This document shows positions 48,333 through 58,217 of a DNA stretch of 64,000 nucleotides, one piece after another. Under the pieces are notes generated by a model that made no database searches, was not told where the DNA came from, and saw only the letters and a list, made by a program, of their open reading frames with translations. The stretch's first letter is position 1, and every line of letters begins with the position of its first letter. The position numbers and the translations under genes were made by a program. The DNA is from Tautonia marina (GTDB lineage Bacteria > Planctomycetota > Planctomycetia > Isosphaerales > Isosphaeraceae), in the NCBI RefSeq assembly GCF_009177065.1, contig NZ_WEZF01000014.1, positions 124,001-188,000 on the forward strand, given 5' to 3'.

Positions 48333-49469
48333 TCAGAGCTGGTCGGCGCTGATGACCTCGCCCCCCTGACGGCTCCCGGCGGCTCGCCAGACATCGGGGT
48401 TGACCGTCTCCTTGATGAACTTGACGCTGCCGTCGCAGTTGGCCGCGTTCACGCCGCCGGGGTGGTAGCTTCGGGCCGCCGCGTGGTTCTGAACGTAGTT
48501 GCTCGACCCGCAGTCGGAGAACCGGCTGTTGGGGGTCAGCGTGTGGCTGTAAAAGCCGTTCTGAGGCAAGGAGCGGTAGTACTGCTGGCCTCGATAGTAG
48601 ATGCGGGTGCTGTAGTTGGGCATCAGGTAGTAGCAACCGCCCTGGTCGGCCAGCGGGGTGACCAGGTTGTCGATTACGACGTTCTGAATGTAGACGTTCA
48701 GCGGGTCGGTCGTCGGCACGCCCGAGGCGGCCAGGGTCGAGGCAGCGGCATACGAGCGCCGGGTCTCAGAGAACATCACGGTGTTGCTCGTTCCGTCCCG
48801 AATCTGCGAGAGCTTCACCGCGCCCAGGGCCTTGCGGTAATCCGGGTTGACGGTCGTTTGGCCGGGCAGGAAGCGGGGGGCCGACCGATTGATCTGGAAG
48901 TTGAACACGCCCAGCCGGTTGGTGTTCGGCTCCTGGAAGGAGAACCCGCTGCCGTATTCCGACGAGGCGGTGTTGCCGGTGCTGGCCACGTAGTTGGCGT
49001 AGGCAATGGTGCCGTCCATCTTCGTGCTGTGGATGTCGGACGGGCAGATGTAGGCCGACACCAGGGCGGTCTGAGCCGTGAAGTTCGCGGCCGTCGGCCC
49101 GAACAGGTTCAAATTGATTTCAAGGTTAAACGCCGCGTAGGCGGCCGAGCCCTCCATGAACGGCAAGAGCTGGGCCAGCGGGGTGGCCCGACCGCCGCAG
49201 GTGCTGCCGGCGGGGTTCTCGGCGGTGCCGCACGGGCCGTTGCCGGGAGGCAAGGTGCCGTAGGTGCTCTCAAAGTTCAGCGCCGCCAGGGCAATCTGCT
49301 TCAGATTATTGGTGCACTGGGCGCGGCGAGCGGCCTCTCGGGCACTCTGAACGGCAGGCAGAAGCAAGGCAATGAGCACGCCGATGATGGCGATGACGAC
49401 GAGCAGCTCAATCAGGGTAAACGCACCGCGGACGGCGGTCGCCCGACGCGAAGAAAACGCGCGACTCAT
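48333..49469 (-). CDS. DUF1559 domain protein (type IV pilin-like N-terminus)
   Basis: 378 residues from the ATG at 49469. N-terminal prepilin-type methylation motif [24 protein letters not shown] (cleavage before F at about residue 17; Glu +5), then [23 protein letters not shown], a conserved DUF1559 start. The body ends with [23 protein letters not shown] and [13 protein letters not shown]1559 proteins are among the most expanded families in planctomycetes and probably assemble or decorate pilus-like structures, but the role is unproven. A small lipoprotein gene follows on the same strand. Confidence 0.95.
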   Translation of the reverse strand: MSRAFSSRRATAVRGAFTLIELLVVIAIIGVLIALLLPAVQSAREAARRAQCTNNLKQIALAALNFESTYGTLPPGNGPCGTAENPAGSTCGGRATPLAQLLPFMEGSAAYAAFNLEINLNLFGPTAANFTAQTALVSAYICPSDIHSTKMDGTIAYANYVASTGNTASSEYGSGFSFQEPNTNRLGVFNFQINRSAPRFLPGQTTVNPDYRKALGAVKLSQIRDGTSNTVMFSETRRSYAAASTLAASGVPTTDPLNVYIQNVVIDNLVTPLADQGGCYYLMPNYSTRIYYRGQQYYRSLPQNGFYSHTLTPNSRFSDCGSSNYVQNHAAARSYHPGGVNAANCDGSVKFIKETVNPDVWRAAGSRQGGEVISADQL

Positions 49470-49840
49470 AATTGGCAAGGGTCCTTAGAAACGGCTGTTC
49501 AGTCTGATCTCGGAGGGTGGGGGCGGATTCTCGGAAGTAAGGGCGTGTTCCTGGGGCGAGGACCGAAACGGCTCACCCTCGTCGGTGAATCCGCCGGCCG
49601 AACGTGATGAAGGACAGCTCGAGGCCACTGCCCCCGGCAACTCAGATCAAGACAGAGAACCGTGACGATTGAAGAAGCAAAGCGGGCGGGAACCCCTTCA
49701 CACGAGGACGACGAACATCGACCCCGCGTGAGGGTGGCGTATTCTAGGAGGGCTTCGACCGAAATTTCCAGGCCAGGCGCGCGATTTTGTCGATTGTGTT
49801 GCTCGGAAACGTCGCACAGGCGGCGGGGCCCGAAGGCCGG
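49470..49840. other. intergenic region, 371 nt
   Basis: Between the start of the DUF1559 gene and the 3' end of glgC, both leftward. It should carry the DUF1559 promoter; nothing clear was seen. No open frame with protein character. Confidence 0.35.
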
Positions 49841-51067
49841 TCAGGATGCAAACCGTTCCAGGTCTTCCCCTTTGGGAATCACCGTGATCCCCCCTTCGGT
49901 GATGGTAAAGCCCCGAGCGCGGTCCAGCTCCGGGTCGTCTCCAATCGAGAATCCGGGGGGAACGTGAACGTGTTTGTCGAGAATCGCGCGCCGGACCCGA
50001 GCGTGGCGGCCCACCTCGACCCCCTCAAACAGAATCGCGTCTTCGACCTGCGCGAAGCTGTTGATGCGCACGTTCGGCGAGAGCAGGCTGCGGTGCGCCC
50101 GACCTCCCGAGAGAATCGAGCCGTTGCAAACGATCGAATCGTAGGCCGCCCCGACCCGGTGGTCGATCGCGTGCACGAATTTCGGCGGGGGCAACGAGGG
50201 CTGAAAGGTGTGAATCGGCCACGACGGGTCGTACAGGTTCAGACTGGGATCGACCTGAATCAGATCCATGTTCGCCTGATAGTAGGCGTCGAGCGTTCCC
50301 ACGTCTTTCCAGTAGGCCGCGGCCTTGCGGTTCTCGTCTCGGAACGAGTAGGCGAAGACCGCGTGCGAGTCGAGAATCCGAGGGATGATGTTGTGCCCGA
50401 AGTCGTGCCGGCTGTCCTGGTGCTTGGCGTCCTCGAACAGCAGCTCGAACATCGTTCGGGTCTTGAAGACGTAGATCCCCATCGACGCCAGGGCGATGTT
50501 CGGCTGACCGGGCATCGATTCGGGGTCTTCGGGCTTCTCGGCGAAGCCGATCACCCGGTGCTGATCATCCACGTGCATCACGCCGAAGTCTCGGGCTTCG
50601 AGCCGAGGGACCGGCAAACAGGCGATCGTCAAATCAGCATCGCGCCGGCGGTGCTCGGCGATCATGTCCGCATAGTTCATCTTGTAGATGTGATCGCCGG
50701 CCAGAATCAACGTGTCTCGGGTCCGCTCCCGTTCGATCCGAAAGATGTTCTGGTAGATCGCGTCGGCCGTGCCGGCGTACCAGCTCTCGGCGATGCGCTG
50801 CTCGGGAGGCAAGACCTCGACGAACTCCCCCAGGTTCGGCGCCAGGAACTTCCACGACTTGTCGATATGGCGATTCAGGCTAAACGCCTTGTACTGCGGC
50901 AAAACCAGGATCTTGCGAATTCCGGAATTGATGCAGTTCGACATCGTGAAGTCGATGATCCGATACACCCCGCCGAACGGTACGGCAGGCTTGGCCCGAT
51001 CTCGGGTCAAGGGATCGAGTCGCGTGCCCTTGCCGCCGGCGAGCACAATGGCGATGACATCCTTCAT
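49841..51067 (-). CDS. glgC: glucose-1-phosphate adenylyltransferase
   Basis: 408 residues from the ATG at 51067; a longer frame upstream is not needed. N-terminal motif VLAGGKGTRLDPLTRDRAKPAVPFGG (about residues 9-34) is the nucleotide-binding and allosteric start of GlgC, then SGIRKILVLPQYKAFSL, AGTADAIYQN and DILAGDHIYKMNY-type segment, and a C-terminal left-handed beta helix with SILSGGRAHRSLLSPNVRI. Makes ADP-glucose for glycogen synthesis from glucose-1-phosphate and ATP; usually allosterically controlled. No other glg genes adjacent. Divergent from the esterase gene at 51349. Confidence 0.95.
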   Translation of the reverse strand: MKDVIAIVLAGGKGTRLDPLTRDRAKPAVPFGGVYRIIDFTMSNCINSGIRKILVLPQYKAFSLNRHIDKSWKFLAPNLGEFVEVLPPEQRIAESWYAGTADAIYQNIFRIERERTRDTLILAGDHIYKMNYADMIAEHRRRDADLTIACLPVPRLEARDFGVMHVDDQHRVIGFAEKPEDPESMPGQPNIALASMGIYVFKTRTMFELLFEDAKHQDSRHDFGHNIIPRILDSHAVFAYSFRDENRKAAAYWKDVGTLDAYYQANMDLIQVDPSLNLYDPSWPIHTFQPSLPPPKFVHAIDHRVGAAYDSIVCNGSILSGGRAHRSLLSPNVRINSFAQVEDAILFEGVEVGRHARVRRAILDKHVHVPPGFSIGDDPELDRARGFTITEGGITVIPKGEDLERFAS

Positions 51068-51348
51068 TGATTTCCAACCGAGCCGATTGCCGGGGAGAGC
51101 CGAGCGCGACACCGCGGCCTTGCAAGCGTCATTCCAATCATTCTGCGCGAGGAACCTTGCGGAACCAAGGGCTTCGCTCCTCATCCTTGGAGAAGGAGCC
51201 GCCCCCCGGCCTCCTTCCTCGGTCGGTCCAAAGAATCTCACAATCGGCATAGGCAGACGAACCGATTCCGAATAAAGTGCCGCGGTTTCTCAAGGAGTGG
51301 ACGAAACTGCGATCTCAACTTGACCCCCCGACGGGAGCGCGACGGATT

Positions 51349-52383
51349 ATGACCGCGCCACCGCCGATCCCGCCCGATCGAGCCCGATGGCTCGGCGTGA
51401 TTGTGCTTGCCGTGCTGGCGCTGGCCGCCCGCCGGACCGAAAACCCCGAAGCCTTTGCGAACTCGACCCATCCCCGCTTCGACGATTCCCAAGAGGGGCG
51501 TCATCAGGGAACGATCGAGGTCGCCGGCCATTCGTGGTCCTTTGCCCTTCACGTCCCGGCGGGCTACGAAGCCGATTCCGACCGCCAATGGCCCCTGGTG
51601 CTGGCCCTGCACGGCGCCTCCGGCTCGGGGACCGCCTTCCTCGACGAAGCCGGATGGGACGACCTGGCCGATCGCGAAGGGGTCATCATCGCCGCCCCCT
51701 CCGGCCTTCCCATGCGCCCCGAGGTCAGCCCAAGCCGCGTTTTCAACCCGAGGCTCTGGAACAGCCGCCAGCATCCCCCCGATCGCCCTCGAAGCCAGGT
51801 GGACGACCTGGCCTTCTTCGATGCCTTGCTCGACGAGATCACCCGGCGATGGCGGATCGACCCCGATCGGATCTACGCCGCCGGCCACTCCAACGGCGGA
51901 GCCATGGCGCTTCGGCTCGCGGCCGAGCGGTCCGAGGTCTTCGCCGCCGTGGCCTCGGTCGCCGGCTTGCGCTACGTCGAGCCTCCCAACGAGGCCCGCG
52001 GGGTGTCCATTCTCACCATTTTCGGCGGGGCCGACCCCCTCTTGCCGACCGAGGGAGGGCTCTCGGTCCTTCCCTGGGAAGTCCGCCGCACTCCCGAAAT
52101 CCTGCCCGAACTGAAGCGCTACGCCGCGCAGATCGGTTGCCCCCAGGTGGACACGGTCATCGAGCACGACGGCCCGATGCACTTCTTCTTCTACCCTCCC
52201 AGCCCCGAGGGAGCCACGCTCGGATTCATCCTGCTTGACCGGCACGGCCACGCCTGGCCGGGCGGACAGGCTCGCCTGGCCGAGCCCTTGCTGATCGGCC
52301 CCCGGAACGACCTGATCGACGCCACCGCAGTCATCTGGAAGTTCTTCGCCCACCGCAGGCGACGTTCCGACGAGCCCTCCTGA
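51349..52383 (+). CDS. exported PHB-depolymerase/LpqC-type esterase
   Basis: 344 residues from the ATG at 51349. Hydrophobic N-terminus (LGVIVLAVLALAA) suggests export. Alpha/beta hydrolase of the LpqC / esterase-PHB family: WPLVLALHGASGSGTAFL (oxyanion region), IYAAGHSNGGAMALRLA (nucleophile Ser about 181), TIFGGADPLLP (acid) and DRHGHAWPGG (His). These enzymes split feruloyl, acetyl or polyester bonds; substrate not clear. Probably periplasmic or secreted. Divergent from glgC; no operon partner. Confidence 0.88.
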   Translation: MTAPPPIPPDRARWLGVIVLAVLALAARRTENPEAFANSTHPRFDDSQEGRHQGTIEVAGHSWSFALHVPAGYEADSDRQWPLVLALHGASGSGTAFLDEAGWDDLADREGVIIAAPSGLPMRPEVSPSRVFNPRLWNSRQHPPDRPRSQVDDLAFFDALLDEITRRWRIDPDRIYAAGHSNGGAMALRLAAERSEVFAAVASVAGLRYVEPPNEARGVSILTIFGGADPLLPTEGGLSVLPWEVRRTPEILPELKRYAAQIGCPQVDTVIEHDGPMHFFFYPPSPEGATLGFILLDRHGHAWPGGQARLAEPLLIGPRNDLIDATAVIWKFFAHRRRRSDEPS

Positions 52384-52443
52384 TCGACGAAGAAACGATC
52401 TCAATACCGTCATGCGGCTTCGATCCGGTGGAGTCGGCGTCGG

Positions 52444-53430
52444 TCATTCGGAGTGGGAGATGATCTCGCCGCCGTTGCGGGTGCCCAGGGCCCGCCAGGT
52501 GGCGCGATCGATCGAGGAGGAGAACCAGCGGACCGAGCCGTCGGCCATCGCCGCGTTCACCCCGCCCGGGTGGTCACTCCGGGCGGCGAAGACGCCGATG
52601 CCGGCGTAGTTCGGGTTGCCGCAATCCGGGATCCGGCTGTTGGGCTCGACCATCGCGTAGAAGGCCGTGTACATCGCCCCGTGCAAGAGCCAGGCGTGCC
52701 CGCCATCGAGCTGGACGGTCCGGATCCCGCCCTGATTCGCGCAGGTTTCGACGAGCGAGTCGGCTTCGTATGGCAGGGGCGAGAGGGACAGATAGATCCA
52801 GTCTCGCGACGGGTCATAGCGTCCGGCCGCGCCGCTGCCGACCTTCTTCTCGGAGAATGCGAGGGTCTGGGAGAGGCCGTCGGTGAACGATGCCGGCGAC
52901 AACATCGACCAGTGGGAGAACGCCCCGTCCTCGGAACCGGGCCGGTTCCGGCGGCGGTCGCCCAGCCCCCAGTTCGTCCGGTAATTGATGCGCCCCGGGA
53001 CGTCGGCCGGACCCGAATCGGACGGGCAGATGAAGCCGGCGACGTGGGTCGTCAACGCCGTCCAGTTCGCGGGCGGGAAATGGTCGAAATAACGCATGTG
53101 AAGATCGTGATTGATCGAGTCGTAGACGTTTCCCAGTTCGAGATGGGGGAGCAACTGGGAGACGGCCGGCAGGTATCCGATGGGCGGCGGCCCGTCCAGG
53201 CGGTGGTGCGGGTCGGCGGGGAAGCCCCCATTGGCGGCCTCGAACTGATGGGTCGCGAGCCCGAGTTGCTTGAGGTTGTTCGTGCATCGGGCCCGTCGCG
53301 CCGCCTCCCTGGCCGACTGGACGGCCGGGAGCACCAGGCCGGCGAGGATCCCGATCACGGCGACGACGACGAGCAGCTCGATCAGCGTCAGCGCCGACCT
53401 CGGCCGGGTCATCCGGCGGGGACCAATCAT
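52444..53430 (-). CDS. DUF1559 domain protein (type IV pilin-like N-terminus)
   Basis: 328 residues from the ATG at 53430, preceded by GGGAG. Prepilin-like signal [23 protein letters not shown] (Glu +5), then [27 protein letters not shown]. Conserved C-terminus: [20 protein letters not shown] and GGEIISHSE. Third DUF1559 member in the window; shorter than the copy at 48.3 kb. Convergent with the esterase gene (60-nt gap). Role as for other family members is undefined. Confidence 0.95.
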   Translation of the reverse strand: MIGPRRMTRPRSALTLIELLVVVAVIGILAGLVLPAVQSAREAARRARCTNNLKQLGLATHQFEAANGGFPADPHHRLDGPPPIGYLPAVSQLLPHLELGNVYDSINHDLHMRYFDHFPPANWTALTTHVAGFICPSDSGPADVPGRINYRTNWGLGDRRRNRPGSEDGAFSHWSMLSPASFTDGLSQTLAFSEKKVGSGAAGRYDPSRDWIYLSLSPLPYEADSLVETCANQGGIRTVQLDGGHAWLLHGAMYTAFYAMVEPNSRIPDCGNPNYAGIGVFAARSDHPGGVNAAMADGSVRWFSSSIDRATWRALGTRNGGEIISHSE

Positions 53431-53571
53431 GACCTGGGGCTCCCGTTCTGGCAATCTCAACTGATCAAGTCACGCCGAATCTTTGAAGCGTTAGGGGAGG
53501 TCACAACCGAGATCCGGTCGCGGTCGCATGACGGAAGTCCTCCTCCGAAATGAGGTGATCGTTCCACGGAT

Positions 53572-54657
53572 TCACGATCGGCCTGGACGAGCCTCGTCCC
53601 ACATCCGGCCCCCCTTGAGGAAGAACCAGACGCCGATCGCGGCGAGCACGACGAGGCCGAGGCCGATCACCCAGGCCGGTCGCCCCTGCCCCGACGAGGG
53701 CAGGTGAACCGTTGCCTGCGCGGGCGAGGGAAGCTCCATCGGCGGCTCGATGGTGTCCGACGCCGAAGGGTCGTAGTTCGTGAGGAACTCCTGCGCGGAA
53801 GTCTTCTCTGAGAGCGGGATGGCGCGATTCAAGACGCGGTCATGGACCCTCGTGGAGGCGGGCAGCTCGATGGCCAGGGCGTCGGCGACCTCGTCGGGGC
53901 GGAAGACGATCCGGTTCGCCTTCAACGTCATGAACTGGTAGGGCTGCCCCTCCTTGTGGATCGTCAATCGTGCCCGGGACGGGAACACGCGGCCATCCGG
54001 GGCTCGATCGAGTTCTTCGACGTCGAGTCGGGAATACGGGCTGCCTTCCATGTCGATCTCGGCCCGGTGCAACGTCCCGTCCCGCTCGTCGATGAGCAGG
54101 CGGACCTCCTTCCCCCGCGACCGGGCGACGAGGAGGATCGAGCCATCGGGGGATCCGGCCGGGGCGGGCTCCGACGCGAATCGGGCGCCTTCGAGGAAAC
54201 TCGACCACGGCGTGGAACCGCCGAGGAGATAGAAGCTCGCAGGCCGCCAGTCCCCTGGTCGTGTCGGGAGCGTGAGGTTGTAATTCCTCTCGGCCATCCC
54301 ATCCAGATACGCCTCGGGCGTCAGGTAGAACTGGGCAAACTTGTTGCTCCCGTCCAGTGTCTTGAGCGACTCCCGCGTCCCGTCCCACGCCCACTCGCAG
54401 TGGAGCACGGGGGCCTCGGGGCCAAGATCGATGCCGTAGCCCTGGGCCTCGGCCCATTCGCGCTTCGCCGCCCGGTCGGCTTCCATCAGTTCCGGGTCGA
54501 ACCGGGTCTCGACCATGAAGGTCCCCCCGACCGGCGCGACCGACTCGATGTGGGCCAGGAAGCGCCCGGCGAGGGCGTCGCCATCGACCTGGGCGACCGC
54601 CGCCGATGCCGGGCAGGAGACCATCAGGCCGAGGAGGAAGATCGATCGAACACGCAT
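53572..54657 (-). CDS. exported protein with C-terminal membrane anchor, unknown family
   Basis: 361 residues from the ATG at 54657, with AAAGGAG upstream; the frame is open further left but without protein character. Signal peptide MRVRSIFLLGLMVSCPASAAVAQ. The mature domain (about residues 25-300) includes GTFMVETRFDPELMEADRAAK, then LTLPTRPGDWRPASFYLLG and LLIDERDGTLHRAEIDMEG, beta-rich and lacking known motifs. After a Pro/Ser linker comes a transmembrane helix (AWVIGLGLVVLAAIGVWFFL, about 330-349) and a short basic tail. Type I topology. Promoter-like element about 230-260 nt upstream. Confidence 0.72.
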   Translation of the reverse strand: MRVRSIFLLGLMVSCPASAAVAQVDGDALAGRFLAHIESVAPVGGTFMVETRFDPELMEADRAAKREWAEAQGYGIDLGPEAPVLHCEWAWDGTRESLKTLDGSNKFAQFYLTPEAYLDGMAERNYNLTLPTRPGDWRPASFYLLGGSTPWSSFLEGARFASEPAPAGSPDGSILLVARSRGKEVRLLIDERDGTLHRAEIDMEGSPYSRLDVEELDRAPDGRVFPSRARLTIHKEGQPYQFMTLKANRIVFRPDEVADALAIELPASTRVHDRVLNRAIPLSEKTSAQEFLTNYDPSASDTIEPPMELPSPAQATVHLPSSGQGRPAWVIGLGLVVLAAIGVWFFLKGGRMWDEARPGRS

Positions 54658-55129
54658 CGGTTTATCCGCTCCTTTCGACACGCCCTGCGAATCGGACGGG
54701 GATTTCCAGCGAAGCGCAGCCGGTCTCCACCATGATGCGGCCTCCTTCGGGAGCGAGTCCGGCCGCCGGACTGGGATCGACCCGGATGATGAACTGCCGG
54801 TACTTTCCTCGTGGTATCGCACCAACACTCAAATGCTGATGCGCACTTGCAGAACCTTGAGCACTTATAATTGATCAAGTATGGTTGAGCGTATCCTTAT
54901 CTTGTTGGGCTGTCAATAGGCCGCGATTCTCCATGGTGATTGAATTTTTTTGGCGATTGGGCCGTGTCCTCGGCGAAGGCGTTTTCCTCGCCCCCGGGTG
55001 CCCTGACCGCGTCTGGCGCCGGGGTCGAAATTGTGCTTGATCGGAATGCTCCCACCCATCAAGCTCATGGCTCAGAACCCGTCCGTCAGGGTCGAGCGAG
55101 CGACTCGGCCGCAGGGGAGCGCCCGAGTC
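54658..55129. other. divergent intergenic region, 472 nt, with AT-rich promoter patch
   Basis: Between the membrane-anchored protein (-) and the small NPYEAP protein (+). The patch 54840-54960 is the most AT-rich of the neighbourhood. It contains a leftward promoter (54888-54916) and a TATAAT (54866-54871) on the plus strand without a clear -35. No gene in the rest. Confidence 0.5.
54888..54916 (-). promoter_or_regulatory. sigma-70-type promoter for the gene at 53572-54657
   Basis: Minus strand TTGACA (54916-54911), a 17-nt spacer and TACGCT (54893-54888). Leader of about 225 nt to the start codon. Same architecture as the element at 28731-28759. Confidence 0.55.
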
Positions 55130-55582
55130 ATGGCGATCGACAATCCCTACGAAGCCCCGCGGGCCGAGCTGGCCGCGCCGCCACCGGCCGAAGGCAAGAC
55201 CTACGGCGGGATCGGCCGCGGGCTCTATCTCGGCCTCGGCTTCCTGAGCTGGGTCGCCCTGGGGGTTCTCCTCGAGGGCCTCTCGGTCGCCTGGCCCGAG
55301 GTTTACGATCAAGGTTCGTTGATTATCATGGCAGCCCAGATCGCCGGGATGATCTGCCTGAGCGGCCTGCGCATCCGGAACATGGGCCAGAGTTTCTGGT
55401 GGGGCCTGGCGCTCATCGTCCCCGTCTATGGCCTGATCGTCCTGATCCGGTGCCTTGCCTACCCCGAAGGCTGGTCTGACCACCGGACACTCGACACCCC
55501 GGGCAAGATCATCGGCAGCCTGATTGCCGCGGTCATCATTCTGCCGCTCGTCCTGATCATCGTTTTCACGATCCTTGCGTGA
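55130..55582 (+). CDS. small membrane protein with N-terminal NPYEAP motif
   Basis: 150 residues from the ATG at 55130, with AGGGGAG upstream. MAIDNPYEAPRAEL at the start is the N-P-Y-x-A-P motif found in many small bacterial membrane proteins (DUF805-like and others). About four hydrophobic helices follow (about residues 27-46, 60-78, 85-105 and 125-147), with RNMGQSFWWGLALIVPVYG in the third. No enzyme motif. Inner membrane protein of unknown function. Stands alone; 156 nt before the alkaline phosphatase gene. Confidence 0.75.
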   Translation: MAIDNPYEAPRAELAAPPPAEGKTYGGIGRGLYLGLGFLSWVALGVLLEGLSVAWPEVYDQGSLIIMAAQIAGMICLSGLRIRNMGQSFWWGLALIVPVYGLIVLIRCLAYPEGWSDHRTLDTPGKIIGSLIAAVIILPLVLIIVFTILA

Positions 55583-55738
55583 AGAATTCCCGGGCCGGTT
55601 CCCGGAACCCCTGGATGTGTGATACCTTCGGATCTGCCCGGATCTCGGGGCCGGCCCCTGGATCGCCCCACCGACCGAACCGAGGCCCGGGGCTCGCCTC
55701 TCCTGCGTTGAGCGTCCATCTCCTGGAGTGACTGCCTG

Positions 55739-57472
55739 ATGATCCCCGCCCTCTCTCGATTCCTCCTGCCTTCCGCCCTCCTCTCGCTCGGGTTCTCGGC
55801 CGCAATGGCCGCCGCGGCCCTCGGGCCGGCCCCGAAGGATGACAATGACCCACTCAAGGCGATGCAAGCCGAAGCCATCGCCTCGAAGGCCGAACCGCGC
55901 GAACGCCCCTACCACTTCGGCTCTCAGGGCCAGGGCAACGAGTTCTCGAACCACACCAGTCACACCAACCGCCTCGTGCCGGTCTTCACCCTCGGCAAGA
56001 CGGTCGATCTCAAGAGCATCACCGGAGCCAATAGCTCCTACCGCAATGCCGAACGCCTCCGGGAGCTTTACGGCCAACTTCCCCAGCACACGCTTGACCC
56101 CGACGCCGAGTACGGCGATCAGGCCGATCTCTACCGCCTGCAAAAAGAGGCGGTCGAACGCGGGGCCAAACAGCTCTTCGTCGTCCTGTTCGACGGCCTC
56201 GACTGGGAAACCTTGAACGCCGCGGCCATCGTCAAGTCGGGCGATCCGAACGCTGGCGCCGCCCTGCTTGCCGGAGAACTCGGACCGGCCTACCAGGCCG
56301 ATGGCTCACTCGCCGTCGGAGCCGTCGTCACCAGCCCGACGCACAGCGGAGCCAAACTCGACGTCGATCGCCAATCCGTCGCCTTCCCCGACAACGTCCT
56401 CCGGGGCGGTTACGACCCCCGATTCGCCGGCCGAGGCCCGTTGCAGGTTCCCGAGCTTGACGCCCCCGGTTACCTCCGCGGACAGTCGGCCACCCCGAGC
56501 GAGCTGGCCCAGATCCACGATCACGGCGGCGTCCCTCACGCCTACACCGACAGCTCCTGCAGCGCCGCCGAGATCGCCGCCGGGGTCAAGAGCTACAACA
56601 GCAGCGTCAACGTTGCTCCCGACGGCTCCTTCATGACCCCCCTGTTCCACGACCTTCAGCGCGACGGCTGGAAGGTCGGCACCGTGACCAGTGTGCCGAT
56701 CAGCCACGCCTCTCCCGCCGCCTTCTACGCCCGCAACGTCTCCCGAGACGACTACCAGGACCTGACCCGCGACATGCTCGGCCTGCCGAGCATCGCCACC
56801 GAGCGCGGCGCCCCCGAGGTCCCCGGCCTCGACGTGGTCATCGGCACCGGATTCGGTCAGACGGGCAACCTTCAGGCCCTTCAACGCCGCCAGGGATCGA
56901 ACGCCGTGGCCGGGAACGTCTACCTCACCGACGACGATCTGGCCGCCATCGACACCCAGCACGGCGGCCCTTACGTCGTCGCCCAGCGCACCGAAGGGGC
57001 CAACGGCAACGACGTTCTCAATGCCGCCGCCGAACGTGCCGCCGCCCAGGGGCACCGGCTGTTCGGCTTCTTCGGCACTGAGTACGGCCACCTGCCCTAT
57101 CAGACCGCCAACGGCGGCTACGACCCCGCCCCGGGCATTTCCGGCGAGGCCGAGCAATACGCCTCGGCCGACATCGCCGAGAACCCGACCCTCACCGAGA
57201 TGACCCAGGCCGCCCTGACCGTCCTCGGCCAGGACCCCGACCAGCCGTTCGCCCTCTTTGTCGAGGCCGGCGACGTTGACTGGGCCTTGCACGACAACAA
57301 CCTTGATGCCGCCATCGGCGCCGTCTTCTCCGGCGAGGAGGCGATCCGGGCCATCATCGACTGGGTCGAGCAGCACAGCTCGTGGGACGACGCCGCGGTC
57401 ATCATCACGGCCGACCACGGCCACTACCTCGTCATCAACGACCCCGAAGCCCTGGCCGGTGCGAACCGCTGA
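55739..57472 (+). CDS. exported alkaline phosphatase
   Basis: 577 residues. Signal peptide (LLPSALLSLGFSAAMAAAA). Alkaline phosphatase superfamily: QLFVVLFDGLDWETL (first metal Asp), nucleophile segment YTDSSCSAAEIAAG (Ser about 271), DVVIGTGFGQTG, FGTEYGHLPY, FALFVEAGDVDWALHDNN (metal ligands Glu, Asp and His) and VIITADHGHYL (metal Asp-His). It matches PhoA-type enzymes but is longer, owing to extra segments near residues 60-140 and 400-460. Releases phosphate from monoesters in the periplasm or outside. No pho box identified. PhoU is encoded 3-4 kb to the right, but not in an operon with it. Confidence 0.9.
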   Translation: MIPALSRFLLPSALLSLGFSAAMAAAALGPAPKDDNDPLKAMQAEAIASKAEPRERPYHFGSQGQGNEFSNHTSHTNRLVPVFTLGKTVDLKSITGANSSYRNAERLRELYGQLPQHTLDPDAEYGDQADLYRLQKEAVERGAKQLFVVLFDGLDWETLNAAAIVKSGDPNAGAALLAGELGPAYQADGSLAVGAVVTSPTHSGAKLDVDRQSVAFPDNVLRGGYDPRFAGRGPLQVPELDAPGYLRGQSATPSELAQIHDHGGVPHAYTDSSCSAAEIAAGVKSYNSSVNVAPDGSFMTPLFHDLQRDGWKVGTVTSVPISHASPAAFYARNVSRDDYQDLTRDMLGLPSIATERGAPEVPGLDVVIGTGFGQTGNLQALQRRQGSNAVAGNVYLTDDDLAAIDTQHGGPYVVAQRTEGANGNDVLNAAAERAAAQGHRLFGFFGTEYGHLPYQTANGGYDPAPGISGEAEQYASADIAENPTLTEMTQAALTVLGQDPDQPFALFVEAGDVDWALHDNNLDAAIGAVFSGEEAIRAIIDWVEQHSSWDDAAVIITADHGHYLVINDPEALAGANR

Positions 57473-57511
57473 GCGCCCCCCTGGTTCTCCAGGAGCCCCC
57501 TCCCAATCCCG

Positions 57512-57552
57512 ACGGTGCGGTGCAAAGGCATATCCTGCCGAGCCCGCACCGT
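57512..57552 (+). terminator. hairpin after alkaline phosphatase gene
   Basis: ACGGTGCGG and CCGCACCGT form a 9-bp stem with a 23-nt loop, 39 nt past the stop codon. Confidence 0.45.
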
Positions 57553-57642
57553 TGCGAACCGTTCGAGGCTGCGATACGGTAAGCTCCGCACGTCAATCGA
57601 CGCGTCTTCATCTCGTTGAACCGATCATGTCCCGGAGGCCCC

Positions 57643-58110
57643 ATGTCGACCCCGACCGATTCGCCCGAATCGACCCCCCCGGCCCCGTCACCGGCCACTC
57701 CTCCCGTTGCGTCCTCTCCCGAGGCAACAGACACATCCAAGAAAGCCAAGGCGAAGGTCTCGCCCGCGCGCAACGCCATCTCGATGGTCTTGCTGATCAT
57801 CCTTCTGATCGTCGGAGGGCTGGAGCTGAACGCCCTGTTCCAGTTCAACAGCGCGGTCGATCGGCTCGACAAGGCGCTGGAAGCCAACGAAGAAGACTTG
57901 CTGCCGAAGGATCAGGTCGAGGAAATCCTCGGCAAACAGGCTGACAGTCCCTTGCAGCCCGATGATCCCGGAACGCAGGCGACGACGTACACCTGGCGCG
58001 GGGCGCTCCGATCGCACGTCCTGACCGGGTTCTACTCCTATGGCGACGATCCCGGCATGGTCAAGTACGAGATCGGCTCGGCCGAGGCGACCGATCCGGG
58101 CGGCGACTGA
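57643..58110 (+). CDS. single-helix membrane protein of unknown function
   Basis: 155 residues from the ATG at 57643, with CCGGAGG upstream. Pro/Ser/Thr-rich cytosolic N-terminus, a basic KKAKAKVSPARN, one transmembrane helix (SMVLLIILLIVGGLELNAL, about residues 47-66), then an outer part with FNSAVDRLDKALEANEEDLL (possible short coiled coil) and TYTWRGALRSHVLTGFYSYG. The family was not recognised. Plausibly a type II membrane protein. Same strand as the alkaline phosphatase gene but 170 nt away and behind a hairpin. Confidence 0.68.
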   Translation: MSTPTDSPESTPPAPSPATPPVASSPEATDTSKKAKAKVSPARNAISMVLLIILLIVGGLELNALFQFNSAVDRLDKALEANEEDLLPKDQVEEILGKQADSPLQPDDPGTQATTYTWRGALRSHVLTGFYSYGDDPGMVKYEIGSAEATDPGGD

Positions 58111-58177
58111 GCGAGCCCTGCGCGTCTCGCCCTCCCTCACGATGAACCGCACGGAATCGAGCGGATTTCTTGGGTGG

Positions 58178-58198
58178 CTGGGGTCGTGCCGACCCCAG
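58178..58198 (-). terminator. CTGGGGTC hairpin repeat, copy 1
   Basis: CTGGGGTC and GACCCCAG form a perfect 8-bp stem with the loop GTGCC, 20 nt past the stop codon of the leftward anti-sigma gene ending at 58218. The same hairpin, with the same flank GTGG, is found at 63894-63914. Confidence 0.65.
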
Positions 58199-58217
58199 GC
58201 GCCCATCGAACGATACC

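Noticed and set aside
54875-56143. A 422-codon minus-strand frame across the NPYEAP protein and alkaline phosphatase start.
   Set aside because: Antisense to two supported genes, and its translation is a low-complexity charged sequence.
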